Below are positions 11,829 to 23,212 of a stretch of DNA of 64,000 nucleotides, piece by piece. The stretch comes from Muscardinus avellanarius (taxonomy: Eukaryota; Chordata; Mammalia; Rodentia; Gliridae): assembly GCA_963383645.1 (NCBI GenBank), contig OY726560.1, forward strand, positions 63,052,058 through 63,116,057, written 5' to 3'. The stretch's first letter is position 1. Each line of letters starts with the position of its first letter. The position numbers and the translations under genes are program-made. A model generated the notes under the pieces. It was given only the letters and a program-made list of their open reading frames with translations. It had not been told where the DNA came from and did not search any database.

Positions 11829-12592
11829 TGGGTGGTACTGGGGTTGGAACCCAGAGGCTTTCTACCTCTGGGCTATACTCCCAGACCTCTTTTATATTTT
11901 GTTTGGAAACAGGGTCTCACTAAGTTGCTGAGAGCCTCACTAAGTAGCTGAGGCTGGCTTTGAACTTGTATGATCCTCTTGTGTCGTGCGCAGTGACGAC
12001 TCTTACACGATCTTCCTCAAGCAGTTTTATTACCCCAGGTTCTTGTACAGTTCCCGTAAATCTTCTCCATCTTTCCCCCATCACTCCACCAACCCTCTTA
12101 GCTCTCTCAACGCCCTCTCAGGTAAAAACATCAGTCTTCTATCTCCTCCCTCATCACTCCACCAACCCTCCTCCGTGGCACTCTACGTCTCTGCTGCAGC
12201 ACACACCGGTCACAGTGGTGGCTTTGTGAACATGTCCGTCCCAGCTCGGAGCCCGGAGCAGTCCGCCAAGAAACTGCTCTTCCTGTCCACCAACCCTCTT
12301 CGCTCCGCCCGCTAGGGCATGCGCGCTTTTTAACCTTCTCCTGGGCGGGCAGGTGGTAGCACGAGGCGCTGCGTCACTAATCATCCGTAAGGCACCTGAT
12401 AGGGCTCACTGCGCAGGCTCAGGGCACCGCCAGCCTCGTGAGCCTCGTGACTTGGCTGCAAGCCCAGGCGCCATCTTGAGTCCATGCTGGCAACAAGCCT
12501 GGGTGCCACCTCGGTCCTGCCGAGTGGGCCCCGACACTCTTGTCTCAGCCTCCCAAGCATAGAGATTACAAGTGTGCGCCACTACACCCGGC
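11793..12592 (-). mobile_element. Dimeric SINE split by a solo LTR
   Basis: The tRNA-like half and part of the 7SL half lie at 11,793-11,981; the rest of the 7SL half (TCTCAGCCTCCCAAGC... CCACTACACCCGGC) resumes at 12,543. The SINE's own duplication, GGTGCCAGA, is at about 11,780 and 12,594. An AT microsatellite at 11,790-11,820 occupies the place of the A tail. Confidence 0.9.
11982..12536 (-). mobile_element. Solo LTR (class II-like) inside a SINE
   Basis: A 555-bp segment with TGTCG...CGACA ends, bounded by CTCTTG at 11,976-11,981 and 12,537-12,542. The disrupted SINE reads through perfectly once it is removed. On the minus strand it has a TTAAAAAGCGCGC promoter-like block near 12,325 and AATAAAACTGC near 12,025, just before the 3' end. 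It is GC-richer than the DNA around it, suggesting a younger insertion. The family name is not assigned. Confidence 0.9.
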
Positions 12593-12842
12593 AGGTGCCA
12601 GACATTTAAATAATCATAGAAAGTATGATTTGTCTTACTTCGCAAGGCCAACTTGAACTTAATCTTATATATTGGCCCAAACTAAGGTCAGTTTGAATTT
12701 AATCTTTGGCCCAAACTTTATCCTTGGGAAAAAAAAAATCTTTGCTGCCTGAGTCTCTCACAAGCCATTGCCCATCAGTTTTAGCTATAATGCTTATACA
12801 TAAAATTCCAATTATACATATTGATCCAAATAATCCTAAAAT

Positions 12843-13031
12843 TTTTTTTTTTTTTTTTTTGGTTGTACTGGGGTTCCTGGAAGCCCTTTTACCTACGGGC
12901 TACACTCCCAGACCTATTTTATTTTTGGAAACAGGGTCTCTTAAGCCAGCGTGGCTGGCTTTGAACCTGCAAGATCCTCCTGTCTCCGCCTCCCAAGCAT
13001 GGGGATTACAAGTGTGCACCACCACGCCCGG
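12843..13031 (-). mobile_element. Dimeric SINE
   Basis: T run, GGTTGTACTGGGGTTCCTGG, then a 7SL-like half ending ACCACCACGCCCGGC. The target duplication CCTAAAAT is at about 12,835 and 13,032. Confidence 0.9.
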
Positions 13032-13148
13032 CCTAAAATAATTTTTTAAAGAAGGAAATGCTAGACATACTTCATGGGGGATCTACACCTTTGCAGATCC
13101 CCTGACCAAGCTTTCTTAAGATCTGCATGAAATGCTGTAGCACTCAGC

Positions 13149-14458
13149 CTTTTTAATTTTTTTCAGAATATCAGGGGCTAATTGCCCAATGAAATGGGTT
13201 GCCAACACTGCAGATACTGCCTCAGTAGATGGATCTAAGCAGGTATAGAGGGTAAAAGCCTCCTGAGTTGGTCCCTAAAGGGAGAATGGCGAGGGTGGGG
13301 GGAGAGGAGTGGGTTAGAGTGGGAGCCTGTCCTAGAATAGGTTGGTGGTCAGGCTGTGAGGAGAGATCCTGTGGATTAGGGTCCTCAGAAAGCAGTACCT
13401 GCAACACAGCAGAGTCAGATGCTGGCAACCACCTGTTGCCACAAAATGGCAACTGTGCCTCTGACTCAGCAAAAGAACTGACTGGCAACCAGGCCTGTAA
13501 CTCAGCAAGACCACCAGATGGCACCTGCATTCCACCATGAGGCAACCAAGGTGGTGACTGTGTAATGTCACAAGGTCACAACTGTGATGTCACAAGATTG
13601 CAACCAAGATGGCAACTGTTAGTTTACCAGGTAGTGACTACCCGCCATCACAAAATGGCGGCTGATGGAAAAATAGCAGCTGATGGAGGAGAGTGGTTGG
13701 AGGGACGGGACTGCAGGAAAAAGAAAGCCTGGACATGAAAGACTTCCGACCATGTACCAGTCCACTTACAAAAGTTGCTGATCCTGGTCAGGGTATTAAA
13801 GTCCAGAGTTCTGTTTTTTGGCCACATTGACCCATTATTGTGGAATTCTGGCTTCCCATGTCTGGTTGGTGGGCAAGAATAAAGAACAGGGAACAGGTGT
13901 CCCCATTTTCCTGATCAATCATTTGGGAATGGGGGTTCTCGACCCGAAGAGCCCAGTCGTCACCAAGGTCTAATAAGCAAGTGGTCTCAGTGGACTGGAG
14001 GACAATGGGTCACCAAGTGCTCGGAATTTTAGGTCCCAGTGGACCTGCAGAAAGGGAGGACCCATGTCTGGAGAGGCAAGAAGCCAGAACCTGCTGATCA
14101 AGGGAAGGGAGGGAGCATACCCTGTTTGTAAGACCTCTGCAGGATGCAGGAGCGCTGAGCCGGAATGGCAGCAGCAGGCACATGGCCTGAGCGGCAGGTG
14201 GAGTGTGTGGATGCCATGGGCAGCACAGCAGCAGCAGGGCATGTGCTGCCCTGTGACCCCAGGCATGGGACCTCACAGGCAAGCAGCTGGTGGATGCGCT
14301 CCACCCAATGAGCCCAGCATGGGACCTCAGGCACACCCGGTTCAAAAGAAAGCAGTTGATCCATTTGAGGGTTGAATCAGAGAGTCTAGGGCTCAAGGAG
14401 GAGCACAACAAGAAAAAAAAGAGAGAGAGAAAAACCCTCCTGGGTTTCATGCACGAAA
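13149..14458 (-). other. ERV internal region, 5' leader side
   Basis: This DNA follows the 5' LTR on the minus strand. Its first bases (14,458 leftwards) are TTTCGTGCATGAAACCCAGG, the place where a tRNA primer-binding site should lie; I cannot match it to a particular tRNA. The region around 13,400-13,680 is built from loosely repeated GGCAAC/AAGATGGC words and holds the hairpin CCGCCATCACAAAATGGCGG at 13,641-13,660. The 187-codon minus frame at 14,010-14,573 crosses into the LTR and has no known domain. Confidence 0.5.
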
Positions 14459-15430
14459 TGTAACATTGAAATTGAGCAGGGGTTGTGAAGGAGGTAAACA
14501 CCAGCCTAATTAAAGCAGCTTTAATCAACCAGTGCCTTTGAGCGGGTCTGCCAACCATGAGGGAAGGGACCAATGAGACATGCAGTCAGCAGAGTCACTC
14601 AGAGGAGCAGAAGTACCCCAATATTTAAAGTAGGGGGTTTGAGGTGGTGCTAGTGACCCAGTATTGGGAATAGCCTAGGAAGATTTGAGAAATATCTGAT
14701 TATTAATAGATATATTTCAGAAATAATTGTGTCAAAATGGCAGACCTGGAGAGAGAAAGGTTTGGCTTTGGTCAGGAAGCAAACAGCTATTGAAACTTAG
14801 ATTGACTTAGCTAAAAGTAATTAGCAAGTCAATAGGAGAGCAGAACTAGGCCTTTCTCTGTAAGACAGATCTACATGATTAGATAAGCTAGCTAGGATGG
14901 GAGGAGGGGTCGACCTTCATGAAAGGAGACACCTTGCTGGGGGAGGTACCTTACAGGGACGTTCACTAAGTCAGAATTACATAAACAAGATGGAGGTCAT
15001 GGGTATAAAAAGTCTGGTCCATGTGCTGTATCTTTGGGGTAGTGAATTGGCTTGGACCACCCCCCCCCGAGCTATGTATACTTATCCTTAGCTCAGGACA
15101 AGAACCCGCGGTTTTTCTGTTTTTGGTTGTTTTGGGTTTTGTGGTGGTTTGAGGGAAATTGTATCTGGGACCCTCACAGGGGTCCTTGGAGACAGTTTCC
15201 CCAAAACCATATTTACAAAACCATAACATTCCCACACCATAACAGGTAGCAGTCTGGGAATGCCAATTCTCTCGCAACATTCAGAGTCTCACAATGCCTG
15301 GAGTCTGTCTCGGGATGTTTGGAGTCTCGTGACACCTGAAGTCTCATGATCTCCACTTCTGGCTTCTGGCGTTCCACCTCCTGTCCCTGCCGTGGGGTCC
15401 TGTGGGGGAAGGGAGGGACCCAACATATCA
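14459..15430 (-). repeat. 5' LTR of the minus-strand element, interrupted
   Basis: Parts 14,459-14,653 and 15,245-15,430 align in order with the LTR at 9737-10,115. The gap is the solo LTR listed next. Confidence 0.8.
14654..15244 (+). mobile_element. Solo LTR inserted in the 5' LTR
   Basis: It starts TGACCCAGTATTGGGAATAG and ends CACACCATAACA. Flanks GCTAG (14,649) and GGTAG (15,245) agree at 4 of 5 positions and match the uninterrupted site GGGGCTAGCAG in the sister LTR. A TATAAAAAG box lies near 15,004, downstream of CAAGATGGAG. It appears related to the LTR at 30-608 by both termini. Confidence 0.75.
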
Positions 15431-15520
15431 ACAAGTAAAAGTTCTATTTATGGTGTACCACATAAGTTTTGATATATGAATATGTTATAAAATGGCTAAA
15501 TTAAGCCATTATCTCACTAC

Positions 15521-15829
15521 TTTTTTTTTTTCTTGATGCTGGGTATAAAACACAACAGTATTCTACCTCCAAGCTATACCCTCAACTCTATTTTATTTTT
15601 TATTTTGAAATAGGGTCTCACTTTGCTGGGCGTGGTGGCGCACGCTTGTAATCCCCGCGCTTGGGAGGCGGAGACAGGAGGATCGCGCTGGTTCGGAGTC
15701 AGCCGCGCTGGCTTAAGAGACTCTGTTACCACATAAAAATGTTAAAAAATAGGTCTGGGAGTGTAGCCCATGGGAGTGTATACCGGAGGTAGAAGGGCTT
15801 CCAGGAACCCCAGTACCACCAAAAAAAAA

Positions 15830-15893
<64 letters not shown>

Positions 15894-16027
15894 GGGTCTC
15901 ACTAAGTTGCTGAGCATCTTGCTAAGTTGCTGAGGCTTCCCTGGAATCTATTTGCCTTGAATGTGTGATCCTCCTTTATCAGCCTCCCAAGTACTAGGAT
16001 TATAGGCATGCACCACCCCACCTGGCT
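15521..16027 (-). mobile_element. Older SINE, host of a younger SINE
   Basis: The tRNA-like half at 15,521-15,623 and the 7SL-like half at 15,893-16,027 (ending CATGCACCACCCCACCTGGC) are parts of one diverged minus-strand copy. Confidence 0.8.
15624..15892 (+). mobile_element. Young dimeric SINE with (AAAG)n tail
   Basis: A complete copy with well-kept CpGs (GGGCGTGGTGGCGCACGC, CCGCGCTTGGG), inserted in the older SINE. The duplication AGGGTCTCACT is at 15,612 and 15,893. The right half carries a short internal repeat (GTAGCCCATGGGAGTGTATACC), also seen at 26,685. The tail expanded into about 16 AAAG units (15,829-15,892). Confidence 0.92.
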
Positions 16028-17281
16028 CTAATCTACTTTTTCATATTGTTGTTGTTTTATGGTAAAACACTAACAATTCCAACTATAAAATATACTGCTA
16101 TTAACTGTAGTCACCATGTTATACAATAGATCTTTTAAACTTATTCCTCCTATCTAACCAGAATATTATGTCTCTTAACCATTATCCTGCAACTCCCCAC
16201 TCCCTGGCCTGTGGTAACCACCATTTTATTCTTTGATTATATAAATTCTACTAGTTTTAGATTTTCTTTATAAATAAAATAATACAGTACTTATCTTTCT
16301 GTGTCTGTTTTATTTCACCTAAAATAATCTCCTCTAGTCTCATCTACATTGTTGCAAATGACAGTATTTTCTTCTTTTTTAAGGCTGATTTATATTCTGT
16401 ATTGTGTATTACTTCATTTATGTCATCCATGCACCTGCTGATGGTTGTGATACACATGGCACTATAGATTTCTCTTTGACATACAGTTTCCATACTCTCT
16501 GCATATGTATTCAGTAGTGGAACTGTGTAATCATATTATAGTTCTATTTTTAGTTGTTGAAGAAATTTCACGTTGTTTTCCAGAATGGCTATAGTAACTA
16601 ATGTTCCTTCCAACAGTATATAAGAATTCCTTTTTCTCCACACCCTTGCCAATATTTATTTTTCATCTATTTGAGATTAGCCACTCAAACAAGTGTGATG
16701 TGATATCTCATTGTGGTTTTGATTTGCATTTCCCTCATGTTCTCTATTTTATAATATACTTGTGAAATATTTGTATACCTTTTTTGAGGAATGTCTATCT
16801 AGAACTTTTGCCAGTTTTTTAATTGGCCATTTACTTTCTTGCTATTCATTTATTTGAATTTATTATATATTTTGGATATTAACCACTTCTCAGACATATG
16901 GTTTATAAATATATTCTCCATTCCCTAGATTGTCTCTTTGATTTATTGATTGTTTCCTTTACTGTGCAGAAAATCCAAAGCTGATATAATTCCATCTCTC
17001 TACTTTTACTTTTGTTACCTATGCTTTTGGGGCCATGTCATGAAACAAAAACCTTTGGCAAACCAATGTCATGAGCTTTCCCCTATGCTTTCTTCAAAGT
17101 GTTTTATACCTTCAGGTTGCATATTTAAAAGCCTTTTGTTCATTTTCAACTGATTGTTGTAAATAGTGAGTGATATGGGTCTAATTTTATTCTTCTGCAT
17201 GTGTCTATACAGGTTTCTTAGGACCATTTATTGAAGAGACTCTCCTTTTATTGGCAACCTTATTAAAAATAATTGACCAGG

Positions 17282-17284
<3 letters not shown>

Positions 17285-17327
<43 letters not shown>

Positions 17328-17523
17328 TGGGATGGAATCCAGGGGCATTGTACCTCCGAGCTACACCTCCAGCCCTATTTTTTAGTCCTTTTTATGTTGT
17401 AAACAGTGGCTCACTGAGTTTCAAAGGGCCTCACTGAGTAGCTTAAGAATTAGCGGACCGAATTCCTCTGGTCTCTACCTCCCTAATGCTGAGATTACAA
17501 GTGTGTGCCCCCATGCCCATCCT
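17285..17523 (-). mobile_element. SINE with a (CA)n-type tail
   Basis: A TG run at 17,285-17,322 takes the place of the T run. A tRNA-like half (GGGATGGAATCCAGG) and a diverged 7SL half follow. The duplication ACCAGGCTG is at 17,276 and 17,524. Confidence 0.85.
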
Positions 17524-18153
17524 ACCAGGCTGTTTTGGTTACTTTAGCTTTAAAGTTGATTTTGACATCAGGTATTATGATGTTTCTGGCTTTGTTCTTT
17601 TTGCTCAACTTTTTTTTGCTATCTTTAGAATTGTTTTTTCTATTTCTGTGAAAAATGTCATTGAATGTACATATCCTTTGGTCTAGCATGAGTATTTAAT
17701 AATATTAATGCTTCTAATTCATAAACATGGGCTATCTTTTCATTTATTTGTGTCTTCTTCAGTCTCTTTCATCAATGTTTTGTATTTCCCAAGTGAAAAG
17801 ATCTGAAATGCTTATTTTATATTTAAGATAATTGTTGAGAGGTGGTAACTTGTTACTGTCATTTTATTCATTTTTTTGTTGTTGTCCTTTTATGGTAATT
17901 ATTTCCTTTCTTTCTACCTTGCCTTTATGATTAGATTATTATTTCTAGTGGTATGCTATTATTTCTTACTTTTTACCTTTTTATATCTATTACAGCTTTT
18001 TCTTTGTAGTTATCAGACTTACATAGAACATCTTATAGCTATAATAAGCTATTTTAAGTTGATAACTACTGAACTATGTGTAAAATAACTATTATTTTAT
18101 TTACCTCCCCCTATATTTTATGTTTTTCATATTGCAGTTTATATCTTTTATAT

Positions 18154-18157
<4 letters not shown>

Positions 18158-18200
<43 letters not shown>

Positions 18201-18243
18201 GAACCCAGGAATTTTCTGCCACTGAGCTATATCACCAGCTCTG
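18158..18243 (-). repeat. (TG)n plus SINE tRNA-half remnant
   Basis: About 42 bp of TG is followed by TTGAACCCAGGAATTTTCTGCC, ACTGAGCTATATCACCAGC, the minus-strand start of a tRNA/ID-like unit. Confidence 0.7.
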
Positions 18244-18540
18244 GATATGGAGAGTGTTTTTTGACTCCCTAAAATTAAGTTATTTGAGCATAACTATTAC
18301 AGTATTGGAATTTGTGCATTACAGTATTCTGAATTTGTGCATTTCCATTTACCTGTAAGTTTTATACTTTTTGATGTTTTGTGTTATTAACTAACAATCT
18401 TTTCTTTCAACTTAGACTCCCTTTAGCATTTCTTGTAAAATAAATCTGGTGATAATGAGCTTCCTTGTCTTTGGTTGTCTGGAGAAGTCTTTATCTCTGC
18501 TTCCTTTCTGAAGGACAATTATGGTAAAATATAAAGCCAG

Positions 18541-19059
18541 GCTTTATCAATGTTAGACTTGGTAAGAGTCTCTAAACAGAAATATATATATGTGTGTGTG
18601 TGTATATATATATACATACACACATATATATATCAGAAATTTATAACATGAAATATATATAATATATAAAATATAATATATAAAATATAATATATAATAT
18701 ATATAAATATATAATATAAATATATAATATATGTATTTATAACAGAAATATATATAACAGAAATATATATATATATATATATAATTTGAGTTTATTTTCC
18801 ATGTACTCTGAGAATTTTAGATTAGAAGGGACTTTGGAGGACATGTAGTGTGTCTCTCTAGATAGAAAACAGAAGTCCAGAGAGGAATTATGGCTCCTTC
18901 AAAGTCACTCACCTAGTTATTAATGGAGCCATGAGCCACATCCAGATTCTCCTAATTATAATATTTTTTCTGTTACTGTGCTTCCTTGGAGGGTAAATCA
19001 AACCATCAAAAAAACCTTCAAATACATGGCTTTGAATTAAAACCAGAAAGGCTCCAGTC
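18541..19059. other. Unassigned DNA with TA-rich low-complexity block
   Basis: 18,583-18,783 is an impure TA/ATAT block with GT/CA interruptions. The rest shows nothing recognisable. Confidence 0.7.
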
Positions 19060-19365
19060 CATGGGCCAGCTGGATCCATGACTTTAGGACCGTAGGGAGG
19101 CAGAACATCATGTCAAGAGGGATATACTGGAGGAAAGTTATTCACCTCAAGGTGGCCAGGATGCAGAGGAAGACAGGAATGGGCCAGTGACACCATATAC
19201 CTTTAAGGACCTTTCCCCTCCCCCAGTGACCTACTTTCTCCAAGTAGGCCCCGCCTCCTCAAGGTTCCACCACCTCCCAGTAATGCCGCAGGCTGAAGAC
19301 CAAGCCTCAACACATAAGCCTTGAAGGAATATTCCAGATCCATACTGTAATGGTAGCATTTAGTT
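19060..19365. mobile_element. Fragment of an old interspersed repeat (possibly MaLR-type LTR)
   Basis: It contains GGCAGAACATCATG, TGGAGGAAAG, CAGTGACCTACTTTCTCC and AGGCCCCGCCTCC words typical of a common mammalian interspersed repeat. Part of it recurs in diverged form at about 39,650-39,840. The class assignment is tentative. Confidence 0.4.
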
Positions 19366-21012
19366 GGAATTTCAAGTTCCTTTAATTATGACAGCAGGCA
19401 ACATAGTAGCAGTAATTTTGACTTCCTCATCAATAGAAATCACAGATATCTTCATATCATACCTCAACTGTATTGTAATCATGTTCATGTTTATTGCTGC
19501 TGTGAAATCATAATGGTTATCAGACCTACTAATTCTTATCATTTAATATGTAACTAAGAGAACACATATATCTATATTTCACAAATTGGTTTAATTTTTT
19601 AAGAGCCATATTTTAATTTTAATACAAACAGTGAAAAGGGATTTTTAGGCATCAACATTCTGCCAAAAGGGTAAAAAAAGAAAAACATTGTTTTGAATCA
19701 CCACCTCCACTACTACTGCCCAGACTGACACAGTATCATCTCCAGCCTTGACTCCAGAGACAGAAGGCTCTGTTCCCCTAAAACCCATTTTCCACAGAAT
19801 AGCCAGCCATATTTTAAAAATATAAACAGAATGGTACCACTCCCCTGCTTACAATTTCAAATAGCTTTCCAATGTACTTGGGAGAAAATCCTATAGTTAT
19901 TTGCAAATGATGTGATGATCAGACCCCCACCTACCACATCAGCTTCTCTTCTATCCAATATTCTCTCTGGTAACTCTGGCTTCTTTCTACCCCTTAGCCA
20001 CCCACAATGCTATTCCGCCACAGGATGCTTTTCTTATTGTCCTATATGCTTTGATTTCAGCTTGTCTGACTCTTTCTCATCACTTGAGTCAGCTCCAGTA
20101 TTATGTTTTTAGAAAGATCATCCTCAACCCTATCATAATGGTCCATATACTCTGCCCATGGAGGGGCTGCTACACACATCCCCTTCTGCAGAATACTTGC
20201 CTGCATCTGAAAGTATACTCACTTGTTTATTGTTTAGGGCCCTACGCCAAAATAAACTACTCCATAAGGCAGATATTTCATCTGTCTTATTCTTCTCAAG
20301 CTGTGCCTAAACATGTACACATGACTGGAATAAGGATAAGCTGGCTGTAAGCCTTAAAAAAGTGATACAGAATTTTAGAAAAATAAGTTAAAAGAACTAA
20401 ATCTTCCCTCTGAAATAACAAACTAGAAGACAAGCATTTGAAATAATCTTTATAGACTTGTTTGTACACCCCCCTTTGGGCAATGCTGGCTTGAACCACA
20501 TCAGCAAGTTGAGTGTGACCTTTTAGAGATCTCTTCTTAGAAATTGAGAGTCAGTGCACCAAAGACATGAACCAGCAGAGGGTGTGCTTGGACAGGCTGC
20601 AGCTCAGAAATAAAACTCATTTGTGTAACAGCAAAAGAGAAAGCTGTTTGGGACAAAGATCTGCTGCTATGTAAAGGCTTGTCCAGAATTCACTGAAAAT
20701 GAAATTGCTAAAATAACTCTATAACATTATATTTTCACATAGCATATGATATGTTTAATCTTCCTTTCACTGCTTTAGACTGTTGAACATCTCAGTGTTT
20801 TTATAAAGTATGGGTGAGTGAACATGTAAATTATCTTTGCACACCTAGCTCATGAAAGTATTGAATACAAAAGAAATAAACATCTCTAAGTTATCGTGAT
20901 TAATGCAAGTGAAGAGTTAAGCCAATATTTAAACTTATTGAAAATTCATTTACAAGTATTATGGAACAGGTTTATTTTTCCAGTAAATTCTATTTAAAAG
21001 CACTATCAAAAT
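19366..21012. other. Unassigned intergenic DNA
   Basis: Only short frames (99 codons or less), with no domain or splice pattern I would defend. No repeat recognised. Confidence 0.5.
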
Positions 21013-21023
21013 GCTATTATATT

Positions 21024-21221
21024 AGCCAGGCATGGTGGTGCACACTTGTAATCCCCGTGCTTGGGAGGCTGAGACATTAGGATCATGCAGGTTCGAAGTC
21101 AGCCTCAGCTGGCTTAAGAGACCCTGTTTCCAAATAAAATATAAAATAGGTCTGGGAGTGTAGCCCAGAGGTCTCTAGGTTCCATCCCCAGTATCACCAC
21201 CAAAAAAAAAAAAAAAAAAAG
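21024..21221 (+). mobile_element. Dimeric SINE
   Basis: AGCCAGGCATGGTGGTGCAC to CCCCAGTATCACCACC and an A tail. The duplication GCTATTATATT is at 21,013 and 21,222. Confidence 0.93.
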
Positions 21222-21232
21222 GCTATTATATT

Positions 21233-21831
21233 TCCCCAAATATGCATCAGAACTGGTTGGGGATAGAGGTACTTAAATAACTGTAGATAGAATGCTAGGT
21301 TGTTACTTAGAATTTTCTATTTAGTTCTCTCAAAACCACAGAAGATGGATTTTGTATTTTATAGATGATTGAGATTTGCAGAAATTCCTCGAGCTGATGT
21401 TAGTCCATAGGGAAGCTAAGATTCAAATCCAATTCACCTGTTCTTCTCACCACAGGTAGATTCCAGTAGACATCAAACACACAGAAACACAGGTGGACTG
21501 TAGCAATTTGAGAATTAAAGTGATAGAGAAAGAAAACAACCCATGATTGATGTAAGCCAAGGGTTGCAAGTAAGTGGCACAAGGGCCACCAGTCTGTCAT
21601 CCTCTTTTCCACACCTCCTGTAAACAATAATCATTTACCAAGCTCTTTTTCCCTGACCAAATCCTGAGATAGCCTCAAAATCTTTCTGAATATAACATGT
21701 AAAATAGCTCATTACTAATCATTTGGACATGGCACAGGACACATATATTTTTCATCCCTCTTCTAGGTATTAGTATATATAATTCAATAAAACTGTACTA
21801 CGGATAATTTCTTAAAATAATATTTCTGTAA
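21233..21831. other. Unassigned intergenic DNA
   Basis: Nothing recognised. Confidence 0.5.
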
Positions 21832-22027
21832 GCCAGACACAGGGGCACACACCTGTAATCCCAGTACTTGAGATCCTGAGGCAGAGGGATACCAGGTTTG
21901 AGGCCAGCTCATGTTAACTTAGTAAAATCCTGTTTCAAAATCAAAAATAATAAAGGATGGGGACGTATCTTCATGGAAGGCTGCCCCTGGGTCCAATCCC
22001 CAGTACCAAGCACAAAAAAGAAAAAAA
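21832..22027 (+). mobile_element. Dimeric SINE, older
   Basis: AGCCAGACACAGGGGCACAC to CCAATCCCCAGTACC, then an A-rich tail. More diverged than the copy at 21,024. Confidence 0.85.
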
Positions 22028-23212
22028 TCTGAAATAGAAATTAGAAATACATCAAACACACAGTGAAACTCACTGACATTTCACTCCCATTGACTCTTTT
22101 TTATGATTTTTTAAATGTTGTTGATGCACTGTAGTTTTTCAGCATAGTGAAATTCAAAGTCACACATTCACACATAGACATAATGTCTATTGGTGTGTTT
22201 CCCTCCACCCAATACTTTACAATGCCTCACCTTAAAGAAAAGCTTCAATTTCCAGACATGCCTCAAATTTGCAATTTAACCATTCTTATTACAAATATAA
22301 AGTTAGAGTAATTTATCTGGAGGAATCAAAGTCAATAGTATAAAATGCATAGTTTATTTGTGTCTATGCACAACATAATCTATTCTTTGCCATTTTTTTT
22401 ATTAACTATGAAGTCTTAGTCTAATATTACCTCTACCCCTTTCTCTTCTACACAAATGCCTCCAACTGACCTAAGAATTACATACAAAAGAAAAAGTAGA
22501 TAGTCTGAGTGAGAATCTAAAGGTCTCCTCATGGAGAAAAAGAAGTGCAAGACTTCCATCCTGGGATTTTGTAGTAAATATTTAACATGCTGAGAGTCTA
22601 GTTTTATTTTCTTTGGGGCCCTAGTTTATGTTTTGAGGAGTTGAAGAAAAGTCTAATGCTTTGGATTACTGATACAAAAAAGTTAACTTATTATTTTTAA
22701 GTCAAAGGAAAAGAAAGTATTTGAAGAGTTTTAATGGTTTGATTTACTCCCAAAAGAAGGCAGTAATAGACAGAGATTTTGTGAGGACTTCAGAGGAATC
22801 TACACTGGGCTCTGACTCCAATAACAACCAAGGGAATGACTTTGAACAAGCCATAATGCCTCTCTGGACTTCGGTTTTCTCATATCTCGAGAGACAGGCT
22901 ACATGTCTCCCAAAGTTTCTTCTAATTCTAGCAAATTCAATTCACATCATACAATGACTAGCAATCTACTCATTCTCGGAAATGACTCTTTTGATTTCAT
23001 ATACATACATTTTCAATTCTTAAGTAAATAAAATGTAATTAAAATTTTACATTATATACAAGAATATATACACAGGTGTGGTGTCAATTATTTCAGATTT
23101 TTTGAAAATTTGACCTGAAGCCAATTGGAGTTTACTTTGAAGCAAAGGAAAGTTTTGCTAAAAATATTAATGATGTATTCAAAAAACTGCAAGAAAAATA
23201 TTTAACCAAATT
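22028..23212. other. Unassigned intergenic DNA
   Basis: No gene or repeat that I can name. It ends at the target site of the next element. Confidence 0.5.

Larger units (their letters stand above)
11523..13142 (-). mobile_element. Solo LTR (class II-like), minus, carrying two SINEs
   Basis: The segment begins TGCCAGGGTCCAG and ends GCTGTAGCA on the plus strand, so the minus strand runs TGCTACAGC to CTGGCA. The 6-bp duplication CTCAGC flanks it at 11,517-11,522 and 13,143-13,148; 6 bp is typical of betaretrovirus/IAP-like (ERVK) elements. On the minus strand an AATAAAG signal near 11,633 is followed by a U5-like tract rich in TCTCTC. After removing the SINE at 11,793-12,592 and the one at 12,843-13,031, the LTR is about 0.6 kb. 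Confidence 0.72.
9737..15430 (-). mobile_element. Non-autonomous LTR retroelement, minus strand, with nested insertions
   Basis: Two copies of one LTR lie in the same orientation at 9737-10115 and 14459-15430; the second is split by another LTR. They share the ends TGTAAC(G/A)TTGAAATTGAG and GGGACCC(G/A)AC(C/A)TATCA on the plus strand. On the minus strand the LTR has an AT-rich TTTAAA promoter-like block and an ATTAAA signal near its 3' end. Subtracting the nested solo LTR leaves about 2.7 kb of internal DNA with no recognisable gag, protease, pol or env. The flanks ACAG (9733) and ACAA (15431) are an imperfect 4-bp duplication. A partly non-coding element relying on enzymes from another ERV is the simplest reading. 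Confidence 0.75.
16030..18540 (-). mobile_element. Ancient L1 fragment, antisense
   Basis: The plus strand reads as the reverse complement of old L1 3'UTR/ORF2. Diagnostic passages include CTCCACACCCTTGCCAAT, TGATTTGCATTTCCCTCAT and CCATTTATTGAAGAGACTCTCC. It is heavily decayed, with no frame kept. A SINE at 17,285 and a TG-tailed SINE remnant at 18,158 interrupt it. Ends are approximate. Confidence 0.75.

Noticed and set aside
15624..15822. Functional tRNA or 7SL RNA gene in the SINEs
   Set aside because: The tRNA-like half lacks a foldable cloverleaf, and the 7SL-like half is a short B1-type derivative. Copies have A tails and target duplications.
19912..20350. Possible exon (66- and 99-codon overlapping frames)
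   Set aside because: Two different frames are open over the same DNA, with no splice-site or domain support.
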